NCBI GenBank assembly: GCA_050015095.1
Contig: JBEKCC010000001.1
Location: forward strand, 434,001 to 498,000
Source: MVRE01 sp015660965
Lineage (GTDB): Archaea; Halobacteriota; Methanomicrobia; Methanomicrobiales; Methanospirillaceae
DNA: 64,000 nt
Direction: 5' to 3'
The translations under genes and the position numbers were made by a program. The notes beneath the pieces are model-generated. The model saw nothing but the letters and a program-made list of their open reading frames with translations, ran no database searches and was not told the origin of the DNA. This document shows positions 45,458 to 54,581 of this stretch, piece by piece. How positions within the stretch are numbered: position 1 is the first letter of the stretch; every line of letters begins with the position of its first letter.

Positions 45458-47647
45458 TTACAAAGCCCCAACAAGGGGAGTATCTGAGGAAATCCATTGC
45501 GGTATCGTCTTCTTTTCTGCACGGTACTCATGGAACTGTCGGAGTGAGACTGTAAGATCACGGGTAAATGCAAAGTATCCGATCTGGGTATTTTTGCAAA
45601 GCTTCATTGCCATGTCATACAACCCACGAGGATCTGGTCGTGCCTCTCCTAGCCAGATGTGGAAGATATTACCGCCATCCACAATCGGGAAAAAGACATG
45701 TTCAATCTCCATACGTTTTGTGAGCGGAACATTTGCGCTCGGAGCAACATGAGTACCGTTTGTGTAATAAACAGGGAGGTCGCGAGTCTTTCCTAACATC
45801 CCAAGTGTGGAATCGACATCGCCTTTGATGACTTTAACTGCAAAATCATGGTAGCGTTTATTGAGAAGATCAGCAACCGCAAATCGTTGTCCCGTTGTTT
45901 CAGCAGGAGTGCGAGCGAGTGCAATTGTCATACCATTTTCCTGGGAAAGTTTTTTTGCGTAAAGTTCCATTTCAGTCATTGCTCGGATGGCAAGTTTGAA
46001 TGCATCTTTAGATTCATGAAGTTGCTTGCCAGTATGGTGCTGAACCATCTCATTTACACCGACAACCCCGATTGTATACACGAGTCCTTCAAGGTTAACC
46101 GCAATAGCCCCTCGTTCACCTGTATTCGGATCTTTTGGACGCTGCATTGCAAATGGCATCCTGCTATGCGCACGAATTAGATCCATCCATCTCCGTTTAA
46201 TCTTGAAGATCTCAACGGCATCATCCATTAATGCCTTGAGTTCTCCAAATAGACGTTTATCGTCGTGTTCCGCATTATATGCTGCCCGTGGACAATTTAC
46301 CGAGACAACTTGCCAGGAACCCATGGAAAAATGCCGCCCATCTTTAAAAAAAAGTTTTTTATTGAAATCAGAATCTTTGTCCGCAACAGCTGAGAACTGG
46401 TAGGCGCAGCATTGGTAACACGAGATACCCTTTCCGGCACCGCGGTAAGCGGGGAGTTGGTTATCGTAATATGGCGTGCCAAATTTACTAGCCAGCTCGA
46501 ATGTAAGAAGATAGAGTTCACGATATGTCGGAAGATCAGGATTTGCAAGGTTGAATTCCTCTCTTTCATTCATAAAATCTGGTTCTATTGAAATCTCGGG
46601 TTTGGGGAAGCTAAACGGTTTACCCCAATAATCACCTTCCAGCATCACTTCTATGAGACCTTTAAAAAGCAATCGAACCTCGCGTTCAAACTCACCGTAG
46701 GTGCGGTGAGGAGCAGATTTTCCATCCCAGATTTTCCCTTTATATACGCAGGGTTTATCTAACCAAAGAGAAGGAACGCCCGGAGAGAGCTGTATTGAAG
46801 AGAAGACCAGCTGCCCGCCGCGGGCTACCATCATTTGAGTCATTTCGTACACAAACATCTGCATCATCTGTTTGATCTCTTCATACGGTAGTCCTTCAAA
46901 GTAAGGCGCAAGGAAAGTAAGGAAGTTGTAGTAACCTTGCCCCCCTGCAAAATTCGTTTGAGCTGAGCCAAGCGCCTTGACCGCGTGAAGAATCGCTACT
47001 TCTGCCCGTTTTGCCGGTCCTGCTACTGACGCTTTAGTTCCATTACCATCTGGCATTAATCCGTAATAGAAAAAATAACGGAGATCCCAATCTTGACAGA
47101 ATGGACGGGTACCAAAGTATTCGAGATCATGTATATGCAATTCGCCTGACAGGTGGTGATCGGCGAGGTCAGGAGGTAACTGGAGTAAATACTGTTCTTT
47201 ACTGATTTTATCCGCTTTCTTCTTGTGAGAGGTTTCAGCATTTTCCTGCAGATTTGCGTTGTCATGCGCCTCAAAACCTCTTCCCACATCGATTAAGTGA
47301 GCGTCAAACACCGGAGTACCAACACGAGTACAGACATTACGGTATTGGACTAATCCTTTCTCAAGCAAAGTCATATTTACGATTTCACGGATCAAGGGAC
47401 CCGATAGAGATTTTAACCCCATTCCTTGGATTCGCTGCTCGACTTCGCGTGCTATCTGTTGTGCCAACTCCTCACTTGCCCCTTCATATCCATAAAAGGT
47501 CTGAACAAGTTGAGTCTCGTCAACAATCTGTCGAACAATTCTGTTTCTATCATATTCGACAATATGCCCATCGGTGGTTCGAACTGGTGGGAGTGGTGGG
47601 ATATAAACGCCATCGAGAGTTTTCTGTTTAGTCTCGCGCAGCCCCAT
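45458..47647 (-). CDS. nrdD: Anaerobic (class III) ribonucleotide reductase large subunit
   Basis: A 729-aa NrdD. The N-terminal ATP-cone is at about residues 20-110 (HIVEYDRNRIVRQIVDET, LLEKGLVQYRNV). The barrel has the first redox Cys in RPFCQDWDLRYF, the paired Cys in GKGISCYQCCAYQF, and GVVGVNEMVQHHTG. The paired nrdH upstream fits the thioredoxin-like-reductant subtype reported for Methanosarcina (NrdD with NrdH). The C-terminus ends HEYRAEKKTIPQWISSDTP. I see neither the Cys pairs of the zinc site nor the RVxGY-type glycyl-radical motif that family members carry near their end. TAATG joins it to nrdH. Confidence 0.92.
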   Translation of the reverse strand: MGLRETKQKTLDGVYIPPLPPVRTTDGHIVEYDRNRIVRQIVDETQLVQTFYGYEGASEELAQQIAREVEQRIQGMGLKSLSGPLIREIVNMTLLEKGLVQYRNVCTRVGTPVFDAHLIDVGRGFEAHDNANLQENAETSHKKKADKISKEQYLLQLPPDLADHHLSGELHIHDLEYFGTRPFCQDWDLRYFFYYGLMPDGNGTKASVAGPAKRAEVAILHAVKALGSAQTNFAGGQGYYNFLTFLAPYFEGLPYEEIKQMMQMFVYEMTQMMVARGGQLVFSSIQLSPGVPSLWLDKPCVYKGKIWDGKSAPHRTYGEFEREVRLLFKGLIEVMLEGDYWGKPFSFPKPEISIEPDFMNEREEFNLANPDLPTYRELYLLTFELASKFGTPYYDNQLPAYRGAGKGISCYQCCAYQFSAVADKDSDFNKKLFFKDGRHFSMGSWQVVSVNCPRAAYNAEHDDKRLFGELKALMDDAVEIFKIKRRWMDLIRAHSRMPFAMQRPKDPNTGERGAIAVNLEGLVYTIGVVGVNEMVQHHTGKQLHESKDAFKLAIRAMTEMELYAKKLSQENGMTIALARTPAETTGQRFAVADLLNKRYHDFAVKVIKGDVDSTLGMLGKTRDLPVYYTNGTHVAPSANVPLTKRMEIEHVFFPIVDGGNIFHIWLGEARPDPRGLYDMAMKLCKNTQIGYFAFTRDLTVSLRQFHEYRAEKKTIPQWISSDTPLVGAL

Positions 47648-47925
47648 TAAGCACCTGAAAACAAGCCATTAATCCTTTTTGCATCCAGTTTCCCCGAGGA
47701 AAAGAGCTCAGTGGTAGTATAGAATTTGTCACCTTTTTGGAGAACGGGGGCCTCTGTAACAAAAATTCCGTTTATCCGCAGTTCTGTAAGCGATTCTGCC
47801 GTTGAAAGATCACGTTCAACAAATTTCTTTTTATTCGATTTCAGAAAGGCCTTCAGTGCTTCGCAGTGCGGGCAATTTTCAAGTGTATATACGATCGGTT
47901 CGGAATTTTGCGTTATAAAAAACAC
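47647..47925 (-). CDS. nrdH: NrdH-type glutaredoxin-like protein
   Basis: A 92-aa redoxin fold with the CPHC active site in YTLENCPHCEALKAFL, a FVERDLSTAESL region, and TEAPVL carrying the cis-Pro. It would re-reduce the disulfide of the ribonucleotide reductase. The start is a GTG at 47925 with GAGG just upstream. Its TAA overlaps the nrdD start codon (TAATG), so both are made together. The next-upstream gene (thpR) is divergent. The electron donor to NrdH (for example a ferredoxin-disulfide reductase) is not in the window. Confidence 0.88.
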   Translation of the reverse strand: MFFITQNSEPIVYTLENCPHCEALKAFLKSNKKKFVERDLSTAESLTELRINGIFVTEAPVLQKGDKFYTTTELFSSGKLDAKRINGLFSGA

Positions 47926-48042
47926 CCTCGCTCAGTTGTTAACTATTATGCGTTTTGAATAAAAAAACTTAGGCAGTTTGTAAGACACTCCCCGTCTCCA
48001 AATTATCGATTACCATTTGTAGGTGAATGTTGAAATAGTACC

Positions 48043-48585
48043 GTGATGGTCAGGGCATTTGTTGCACTTGAATTATCCGACGAAATTAAGAGTCGACTTG
48101 GCGAAGCCCAAAATATTCTTAAAAAGTGTAACGCACGCTTAACTTTGGTCGAACCTAAAAACATCCATATCACAGTAAAATTTCTCGGTGACGTTGAAGA
48201 TAAGAAAATCCAAGATATTGCAACTGTGCTCAAATCAATTGTCTGCAAACCATTTCTTGTAAATGTTGAAAAGGTTACAGTCAACAATCCTCGTCGTCCA
48301 TTTACCATTTGGTGCGCGATTAATGATGCAGGGAGTAATGGGCAACTTTACCAGCAAATTGAGAGAGATCTTTTACCACTTGGGTTTACACCAGAGAGCC
48401 GTCGATTCAACCCTCATGCAACTATCGCGCGAATAAAGAGATATGAGCCATCACTAATGGAAACTATAAAATCTCTCGAATCTAGGACCTACGGTAGTTG
48501 TATGGTGACTGGTTTGAAACTTAAAAAAAGCACACTAACACCACAAGGGCCAATCTACGAAGATCTGTTGGAGGTTATATGGTAG
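48043..48585 (+). CDS. thpR: RNA 2',3'-cyclic phosphodiesterase
   Basis: A 180-aa 2H-phosphoesterase of the LigT/ThpR family. Both His-x-Thr motifs are clear: NIHITVKFLG (about residue 43) and PHATIARIKR (about residue 127). It opens 2',3'-cyclic phosphate ends of RNA. The next gene, the tRNA CCA-adding enzyme, begins inside its last codons, a coupling that suggests joint function in tRNA end repair. Length is typical for the archaeal family. Confidence 0.95.
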   Translation: MMVRAFVALELSDEIKSRLGEAQNILKKCNARLTLVEPKNIHITVKFLGDVEDKKIQDIATVLKSIVCKPFLVNVEKVTVNNPRRPFTIWCAINDAGSNGQLYQQIERDLLPLGFTPESRRFNPHATIARIKRYEPSLMETIKSLESRTYGSCMVTGLKLKKSTLTPQGPIYEDLLEVIW

Positions 48586-49946
48586 AAAGACTCGCGTGCG
48601 AAAATCTCGTACTCAAAAGGATCAGACCATCAAAAATTGAGCGTGACCACATATGCGGTGTTGCTCATCGTCTATTGAATGCGATTAATGCCACTGGAGA
48701 AGCGGATGGTATGGTCGTGGGTTCTATTGCTCGCAATACATGGATAAAGGGGGATCGGGATCTCGATATTTTTCTCCTATTCCCCCCATCACTCTCTCAC
48801 GAAGGGTTGAAAGAAAAAGGATTATCGCTTGCTCATTCAATTGCGTCATTGTTCACTGAAAAGTTTTGCGAGAAATATGCTGAACATCCATATATAAACG
48901 CATTAATTGACGATATTGATGTAGATCTCGTTCCCTGCTATGCTGTTGAGACTGCTACAAAAATCCAGAGCTCAGTTGACAGGACGCCTTTTCATACGCG
49001 ATACATTGCCGATAAAATCAATGGTCGGATAGATGATGTTCTTCTTCTAAAACAATTCACAAAAGCAGGCGGTATTTACGGTTCTGACCAAATGACAGAA
49101 GGATTTTCCGGGTATCTTTGTGAGCTACTCGTCCTCTATTACGGAGGATTTGCCCCTCTTCTTGAAGCGGTAACAAAATGGCGCCCAGGTACAATAATTG
49201 ATATCGAACAACATGCTGCAAAAAGCTTTAGTGAACCGCTAATAGTAATCGATCCCGTCGATCCAAAACGTAACGTTGCAGCCTCAGTATCTCTTGATCG
49301 GATGGTTGAATTCATTGAACTTTCGAGGGGATATCTTAACGAACCTTCAGAAGCTTTTTTTATTCTCTCAAAAGAGTATTCTCTTACCAAAAATCAACTT
49401 GTGTCTTTGCTCAAAAAGAGAGGAACGTACCTATTTGCCATAACGTTTGCAACTCCGCCTTATATCGAAGAGATTATTGTCCCACAGCTAAAACGGAGTG
49501 CTACATCAATCCGCCAACACTTAGAAAGAAATGGCTTTGATGTTCACCATGCGGATTATTTTATGCAGTCAGACCGGTGTATGCTCCTCTTTGAACTCCT
49601 AACAAATAAACTACCAAAAATACGCCATCATACCGGACCACCTCTCTGGAATCGAACAAACGCGGACAAATTCTTTGAGAAACATATTGCGGATAAGTCA
49701 TCTGGACCTTACATCAAGGATGGTAGATACGAAGTAGAAGTTCCTAGAGAATTTGCATACGTAAAAGAATTATTATCTTCACCCTCACTACTCAACGTTA
49801 GTCTAGGCAGACATGTGAGGCAATCATTTGAACATGGTTGGACAATAAACGAGGGGGCTTTGTGTTGGCAAAAAACATTTGCACCTTTCATTGCAGGGTT
49901 TTTTGATAGATGCTCACCATTGTCTCGAATTAAACGAGATAGATAG
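48579..49946 (+). CDS. cca: CCA tRNA nucleotidyltransferase (archaeal class I)
   Basis: A 455-aa archaeal CCA-adding enzyme. The nucleotidyltransferase head has GSIARNTWIKGDRDLDIFLLF with the catalytic Asp pair, and DIDVDLVPCYAV holds the third carboxylate. The neck and body follow (KAGGIYGSDQMTEGFSGYLCE), and the tail is at about residues 270-440. It adds or repairs the 3' CCA of tRNAs without a template. Start ATG 48579 overlaps thpR by seven bases. The length fits the class I group, unlike the class II bacterial form. Confidence 0.96.
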   Translation: MVERLACENLVLKRIRPSKIERDHICGVAHRLLNAINATGEADGMVVGSIARNTWIKGDRDLDIFLLFPPSLSHEGLKEKGLSLAHSIASLFTEKFCEKYAEHPYINALIDDIDVDLVPCYAVETATKIQSSVDRTPFHTRYIADKINGRIDDVLLLKQFTKAGGIYGSDQMTEGFSGYLCELLVLYYGGFAPLLEAVTKWRPGTIIDIEQHAAKSFSEPLIVIDPVDPKRNVAASVSLDRMVEFIELSRGYLNEPSEAFFILSKEYSLTKNQLVSLLKKRGTYLFAITFATPPYIEEIIVPQLKRSATSIRQHLERNGFDVHHADYFMQSDRCMLLFELLTNKLPKIRHHTGPPLWNRTNADKFFEKHIADKSSGPYIKDGRYEVEVPREFAYVKELLSSPSLLNVSLGRHVRQSFEHGWTINEGALCWQKTFAPFIAGFFDRCSPLSRIKRDR

Positions 49947-50015
49947 AGAACCTAGAAAGTATATTAATATCAATAAAAGATGCGTAAAAAAACCTTTTTT
50001 AATTGTACGATAAAA

Positions 50016-51038
50016 TTATTTTTTAAAATTCTTTTTTATCTTCTGTGTTGCCAGCTTTTCTATAGCGGCAATATCGATATCTTTAGCAATTGTTAGCTTC
50101 TTATTCTTCACTGCGCTATCCAGAAATCCTTTTCCGGTCAGAGTGCGAACAATCAGACTTGTTGAACCTAATGGGCTACCAATCGCACCGGCAGAGATAT
50201 CAGCTAATACAGACGTTAAATCGGTGCAGAAATGACAGCCGTTTCGAATACATGTTTCCAACTCCGTAAGCGGTATCTTTAAGTTAGTCCCATCCTGCTT
50301 TAAGATCTCAAGTTTTCCTTTTACATCGAGTTTTCGTATTTGGTGCGGTTCAATTTTATAGTGCTGTTTTAATTTACCATGGATTAGTGCCTGATAATCA
50401 AAGGTCTCCGTGCAGAACAACCCTATAACAAGCCGAATTCCTTTTGCATAGGGTTTTAAAAGATCATTGTCACTCGCACGCATGTGGGCAATAGCTTGAA
50501 CGGCACAGGGAACCCCAACAACCGCAATCCGCTTGAACTTTCGATCTATTATTGCATACTTCAAGGAAGCAAGGAGTGGAACCCACCAACTATAACGGCT
50601 TCCTGCTTGCTGAATTAGCACATCAGATGCAGTAATAACAACAGACGACGGTTTTAAACTCCACCTATCCTCTGTCACGGTGACCACGGCATCAATCAAT
50701 CCTTCATCAAGTGCATTAGTTAGAATTGCTGTAACCGCTCCACCACTCTGCTTTCGAGGAACCTTAAAAGTTGCTTCGGCAGATACAATCTCGATATATT
50801 TACCAAGGGTCTCAGTTGGTTGTTCCCCAACACGTGGGCAAACCGAATAGCATGCCCCACAAGATACATCATCATTTACTTGCTTACAATATCCATTGCT
50901 TTTCGGGCTTACCACCATCTCTCCCTCATCAAATGAGAGAGAATCCGCAGGACATACTGCCACACAAGCACCGCATCCGGAACATTTTCGTGTATCCCAA
51001 ACCTCATTTTTTAATTCAAGATAGCTTTTAGCTGCCAT
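50016..51038 (-). CDS. FrhB/FdhB-like F420-linked iron-sulfur flavoprotein
   Basis: A 340-aa protein of the F420-hydrogenase beta-subunit family, which moves electrons between coenzyme F420H2 and iron-sulfur or flavin partners. An N-terminal ferredoxin part has CSGCGACVAVCP and CGACYSVCPR. The FrhB-type domain shows SGGAVTAILTNALDEGLID, KRIAVVGVPCAVQAI and RLVIGLFCTETFDY. I chose ATG 51038 (MAAKSYLELKN), which follows GGGAGTAATTC, over a longer upstream frame lying in the next gene. It starts six bases after the glutamate synthase GXGXG gene and appears to be in the same operon. Confidence 0.85.
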   Translation of the reverse strand: MAAKSYLELKNEVWDTRKCSGCGACVAVCPADSLSFDEGEMVVSPKSNGYCKQVNDDVSCGACYSVCPRVGEQPTETLGKYIEIVSAEATFKVPRKQSGGAVTAILTNALDEGLIDAVVTVTEDRWSLKPSSVVITASDVLIQQAGSRYSWWVPLLASLKYAIIDRKFKRIAVVGVPCAVQAIAHMRASDNDLLKPYAKGIRLVIGLFCTETFDYQALIHGKLKQHYKIEPHQIRKLDVKGKLEILKQDGTNLKIPLTELETCIRNGCHFCTDLTSVLADISAGAIGSPLGSTSLIVRTLTGKGFLDSAVKNKKLTIAKDIDIAAIEKLATQKIKKNFKK

Positions 51039-51042
51039 TGAA

Positions 51043-51786
51043 TTACTCCCATGTGTACTTGTTTGCAAAAGGTCGAGCGCTTGCAGGTGCAATCCGTGTG
51101 TAATCTGAAGCCAAGAGTGGAACGGCATCAATTCCGAAAACCTGCGCGAAATCCTTAATGATAGGTGCGATCATCGTTTTCTGTTCTTCCGTTGCAAGGA
51201 ACTGTTTAGCACCGACACCGAGATACTTTTGGTTTACCTTACCCCGTATGTACATCTCTCCACCATGAATGCCACTCCCGATACCGATCTCAGAGATTGG
51301 CTGAACACCATTTAATCCCAACACGATTAGGAGTCCCCCTGCCATATACTCTCCAAGAAACGCCCGTGCTGCTCCACCAACAATGAGGATCGGGCGTTTT
51401 TCCTTATACTGTTTCATATGAATACCCCCGCGGTATCCGATATTGTCTCTGACATACACCCTTCCCCCCCGCATGCTATGTGCGACGGCATCGCCAGCGT
51501 TTCCATGGATGATGACTTTTCCCTTGTCCATGGTGTTGCCTGGTGCATGATCAGCGTTCCCATAGACAATAACGGTAGGGCCACTCATAAACATGCAGAG
51601 GTCACCACCAGGTACACCGTTGAGTGTAATAGTAACGCCATCACCTCTCAATCCGTCTGCGATAAACCGCTGTCCAAGCACATTATCGATAATAATTTCC
51701 TTCACGCCTTCAGAAACCGCTTTGCGGATCATCTTGTTAAGTGGAGTGAAGTGCACTCCTTTAGCATCGATATGCATCGCAGTCAT
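51043..51786 (-). CDS. Glutamate synthase GXGXG-domain subunit
   Basis: A 247-aa protein equivalent to the C-terminal beta-helix domain of large glutamate synthase: repeated G-rich turns such as GVPGGDLCMFMSGP, GNADHAPGNTMDKGKV, HGNAGDAVAHSMRGG and GSGIHGGEMYIRG. This domain is structural and helps hold the ammonia tunnel. In archaea the large subunit is split into separate proteins, as here, with the amidotransferase and FMN domains encoded just upstream. Starts four bases after the FMN subunit's stop. Confidence 0.92.
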   Translation of the reverse strand: MTAMHIDAKGVHFTPLNKMIRKAVSEGVKEIIIDNVLGQRFIADGLRGDGVTITLNGVPGGDLCMFMSGPTVIVYGNADHAPGNTMDKGKVIIHGNAGDAVAHSMRGGRVYVRDNIGYRGGIHMKQYKEKRPILIVGGAARAFLGEYMAGGLLIVLGLNGVQPISEIGIGSGIHGGEMYIRGKVNQKYLGVGAKQFLATEEQKTMIAPIIKDFAQVFGIDAVPLLASDYTRIAPASARPFANKYTWE

Positions 51787-51790
51787 TTGG

Positions 51791-53302
51791 TTAAGCTCCC
51801 ACAGGTTTTACGTCAAGGACTTGCATCAGTCCCTCATCTAACATATAACCTCTTAACCGATCGCGGTTCCCACGAAGACTTTCGATGCTATTGATGCCTG
51901 CCGCCCCCATAAGTTCAGCTAGCTCAAGTGTCCATGCGCGGATCAAGTTCTCGACATGCACAGATTCAACATCTGGGTCAAGTCGTTGCACCAATTCCGG
52001 ACGCTGTGTAGCAATACCCCATGCACATTGCCCTCTGTAACAGGTTCCACAAACGCGACAGCCCATTGCTACGAGGGCGGAAGTTCCGATATAGACTGCA
52101 TCTGCACCAAGGCAAATTATCTTTGCTATATCCGCGCTTTGACGAATTCCACCACTAGCGATTATAGAAACTTCATTCCTGATTCCTTGTTGGCGGAGTT
52201 TTGCATCAACACTTGCAACTGCCGCTTCAATCGGAATTCCAACATGATCACGGAATACCCGGGGAGCTGCACCAGTTCCACCCCGGAAACCATCGATTAC
52301 AACTGCATCTGCAGATGAACGAGCAATACCAGCTGCAATGGCAGCGGAGTTATGCACTGCCGCTATTTTTACAAATACTGGTTTCTTCCACTCTGTCGCT
52401 TCTTTTAAGCCGCGAACGAGCTGTTTGAGATCCTCGATACTGTAAATATCGTGATGTGGTGCAGGGCTGATCGCATCGCTTCCTTCTGGTATCATTCGAG
52501 TGCAGGAAATATCAGCACAAACTTTTTCACCCGGTAAATGACCTCCAATACCTGGTTTTGCACCCTGTCCAATTTTGATCTCTATAGCGGCACCACGGTC
52601 CAGATAATTAATATCTACACCAAACCGCCCAGAAGCTACTTGGACGATTATGTGCTGCTGGTAGGGATAAAGTGCTTCGTGAAGTCCCCCCTCACCAGTA
52701 CCCATAAACGTTCCTATCCTGGTCACCGCTTTGGCGAGCGCAAGTTGAGCGTTCAAACTGATTGCACCATAACTCATATGACCGATCATGATAGGGGTCT
52801 CAATCTGAAGGTTCGGTACAATTTCTGTTTGGAGTTCCACATCCCCGTTAGAAGACGTCTTGAGACTGATAGATGCAGGTTTCTTGCCAATATAAGTCCG
52901 CAATTCCATAGGTTCGCGAAGTGGATCTATACTGGGGTTAGTCACTTGGCATGCATCAAGTAAAAGACGGTCGAAAATTACTGGGTACGGTAATACATTA
53001 CCCATACCAGAAAGAATGATCTTTCCAGATTTCGCTTGGTTGAAGATTGCTTCACGGATTTCTCTATTCCAGAGTGGATGGCTCCTATAATCGGTTGGTT
53101 TCTCCTTAATTTCGATAGCATCTCTGGGGCAAAATGCAAGGCAACGGTGGCAGGCAACACAGTTTCGCGAGTTAATTCTTATACCATTCTCTTCTTTCCG
53201 AAACACGTCATAGGAACAATTTTCAACGCACCGCCCGCATTCCATACAACGTTTGGGATCGATACTGACTCTGAACCGAAGGGGGATACTCCCAATACTC
53301 AC
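51791..53302 (-). CDS. Glutamate synthase FMN/iron-sulfur subunit (archaeal type)
   Basis: A 503-aa protein. The N-terminal ferredoxin domain carries two [4Fe-4S] sites (CMECGRCVENC and CVACHRCLAFC). The FMN-binding barrel follows with IMIGHMSYGAISL, GTGEGGLHE, IKIGQGAKPGIGGHLP and GFRGGTGAAP; near the C-terminus CRVCGTCYRGQC would bind the [3Fe-4S] cluster. It converts 2-oxoglutarate plus ammonia from the amidotransferase to glutamate. It overlaps the amidotransferase end by four bases. The electron source is not a GltD-type NADPH subunit; none is seen. Confidence 0.95.
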   Translation of the reverse strand: MSIGSIPLRFRVSIDPKRCMECGRCVENCSYDVFRKEENGIRINSRNCVACHRCLAFCPRDAIEIKEKPTDYRSHPLWNREIREAIFNQAKSGKIILSGMGNVLPYPVIFDRLLLDACQVTNPSIDPLREPMELRTYIGKKPASISLKTSSNGDVELQTEIVPNLQIETPIMIGHMSYGAISLNAQLALAKAVTRIGTFMGTGEGGLHEALYPYQQHIIVQVASGRFGVDINYLDRGAAIEIKIGQGAKPGIGGHLPGEKVCADISCTRMIPEGSDAISPAPHHDIYSIEDLKQLVRGLKEATEWKKPVFVKIAAVHNSAAIAAGIARSSADAVVIDGFRGGTGAAPRVFRDHVGIPIEAAVASVDAKLRQQGIRNEVSIIASGGIRQSADIAKIICLGADAVYIGTSALVAMGCRVCGTCYRGQCAWGIATQRPELVQRLDPDVESVHVENLIRAWTLELAELMGAAGINSIESLRGNRDRLRGYMLDEGLMQVLDVKPVGA

Positions 53303-54348
53303 GACTGCACCGTCCCAATCACTGGTTCACCTGCTTTCGGCATCTCAACGCCTTCAATTTTAGGTTCTATCCTGCGGATTGCTGCTTCTTCACTAGAGAT
53401 AAAAAGCCGATCTCCACGTTCACCGGTCACAAGTGGGCGAAGTTTTATCCGGTCAGTAAAGCCGACGATAGAATTAATGTTTGCAACTACAATTGCAAAT
53501 GGTCCGTTCATCATAGCGGGTGCATATGCAAGTCGAATGGCACGATTAAGTTCTCGTTCTTTTTCCGGCATTGCATCAATTTCCTCCCAAAAAGGTGGAG
53601 CAAGTGCTCGTACCGCCATTTTTTCTGAAAGACCGTGCTTTCGAACTAATAGATCAATTAAATATGCAACAACTTCAGTATCGGTGAACATGGTGCATTT
53701 GTAACCGTAGCTTTCAATATATCGTTGGTTGGTACCATAGGATGTAATCTCTCCATTGTGAATTACACTCCAATTTAAGAGATTAAAGGGGTGTGCGCCT
53801 CCCCACCAACCCGGACTATTTGTGGGATATCGGTTATGTGCAAGCCATATGTAACCTTTGTAGTCTTGAATTCCGAAGAAGTCAGCAACATCCTCAGGCC
53901 AACCCGAGGCCTTGAATACGCCAAGGTTTTTTCCTGAAGATATAATGAGTGAACCCTTGTGTGCAGTATTCACACTCATGACCAAATGCATTACAATATC
54001 ATCTTCAGGACTTGAACTATCGGACATGAGGGTATGATCAGGTTTAAAAAAATAACGCCATGGGGTATGGACTTTTTTAACATTAGATTTATGAGTGGGG
54101 ATCTCTTCTTGATGTTCGACGGTACCCCATTTTTCTAGGATTGCTTCAAAAGCAGTTTTATTTTCCTCAATATTGTCAAAAAAAACATGTAAAGCGTAAT
54201 AGTCCCGAAAGTCAGGATAAATACCATACGCTGCATATCCCGCACCTTGGCCACTTCCTCGCTCATTCATCATCGAAAGTGCGTGTTTAATTGCTTCTCC
54301 GTCAATATTTTGTCGACGTTTGTCCAAAACTCCAATAATGCCACACAT
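53299..54348 (-). CDS. Glutamate synthase glutaminase subunit (class II amidotransferase)
   Basis: A 349-aa Ntn-type glutamine amidotransferase. The catalytic Cys2 follows the start Met (MCGIIGVLDKRR). Other features are LAHNRYPTNSPG, NWSVIHNGEI and FTDTEVVAYLIDLL, matching the amidotransferase domain of large glutamate synthases. It releases ammonia from glutamine, channelled to the FMN subunit encoded next, whose ATG overlaps this stop. The 233-base gap before glnA carries a probable TATA box (TTTATACTTTATT on the minus strand near 54420). Confidence 0.93.
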   Translation of the reverse strand: MCGIIGVLDKRRQNIDGEAIKHALSMMNERGSGQGAGYAAYGIYPDFRDYYALHVFFDNIEENKTAFEAILEKWGTVEHQEEIPTHKSNVKKVHTPWRYFFKPDHTLMSDSSSPEDDIVMHLVMSVNTAHKGSLIISSGKNLGVFKASGWPEDVADFFGIQDYKGYIWLAHNRYPTNSPGWWGGAHPFNLLNWSVIHNGEITSYGTNQRYIESYGYKCTMFTDTEVVAYLIDLLVRKHGLSEKMAVRALAPPFWEEIDAMPEKERELNRAIRLAYAPAMMNGPFAIVVANINSIVGFTDRIKLRPLVTGERGDRLFISSEEAAIRRIEPKIEGVEMPKAGEPVIGTVQS

Positions 54349-54581
54349 TGTTAATCACTAACAAAATTGACCGGCCAATCTACCAAATTCCGTAATCTGT
54401 AATATTTCTTGAATAAAGTATAAATAAAATTGGTAGGTATTTGTCGTAAAATTATACTGATTGCGATCAAACAGGGAATTAAACAATTGATGAATAAAGG
54501 CACTAAAGCAAAATACAGGAACACGTTGTTTTTGGAATTGAGGATAATTTCTTAATTTCATGAAAAAAGAGAGAGAGTTAT

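Noticed and set aside
51418..51894. Plus-strand 158-codon frame over the glutamate synthase genes
   Set aside because: Antisense to two conserved subunits, with no start context and no family resemblance.
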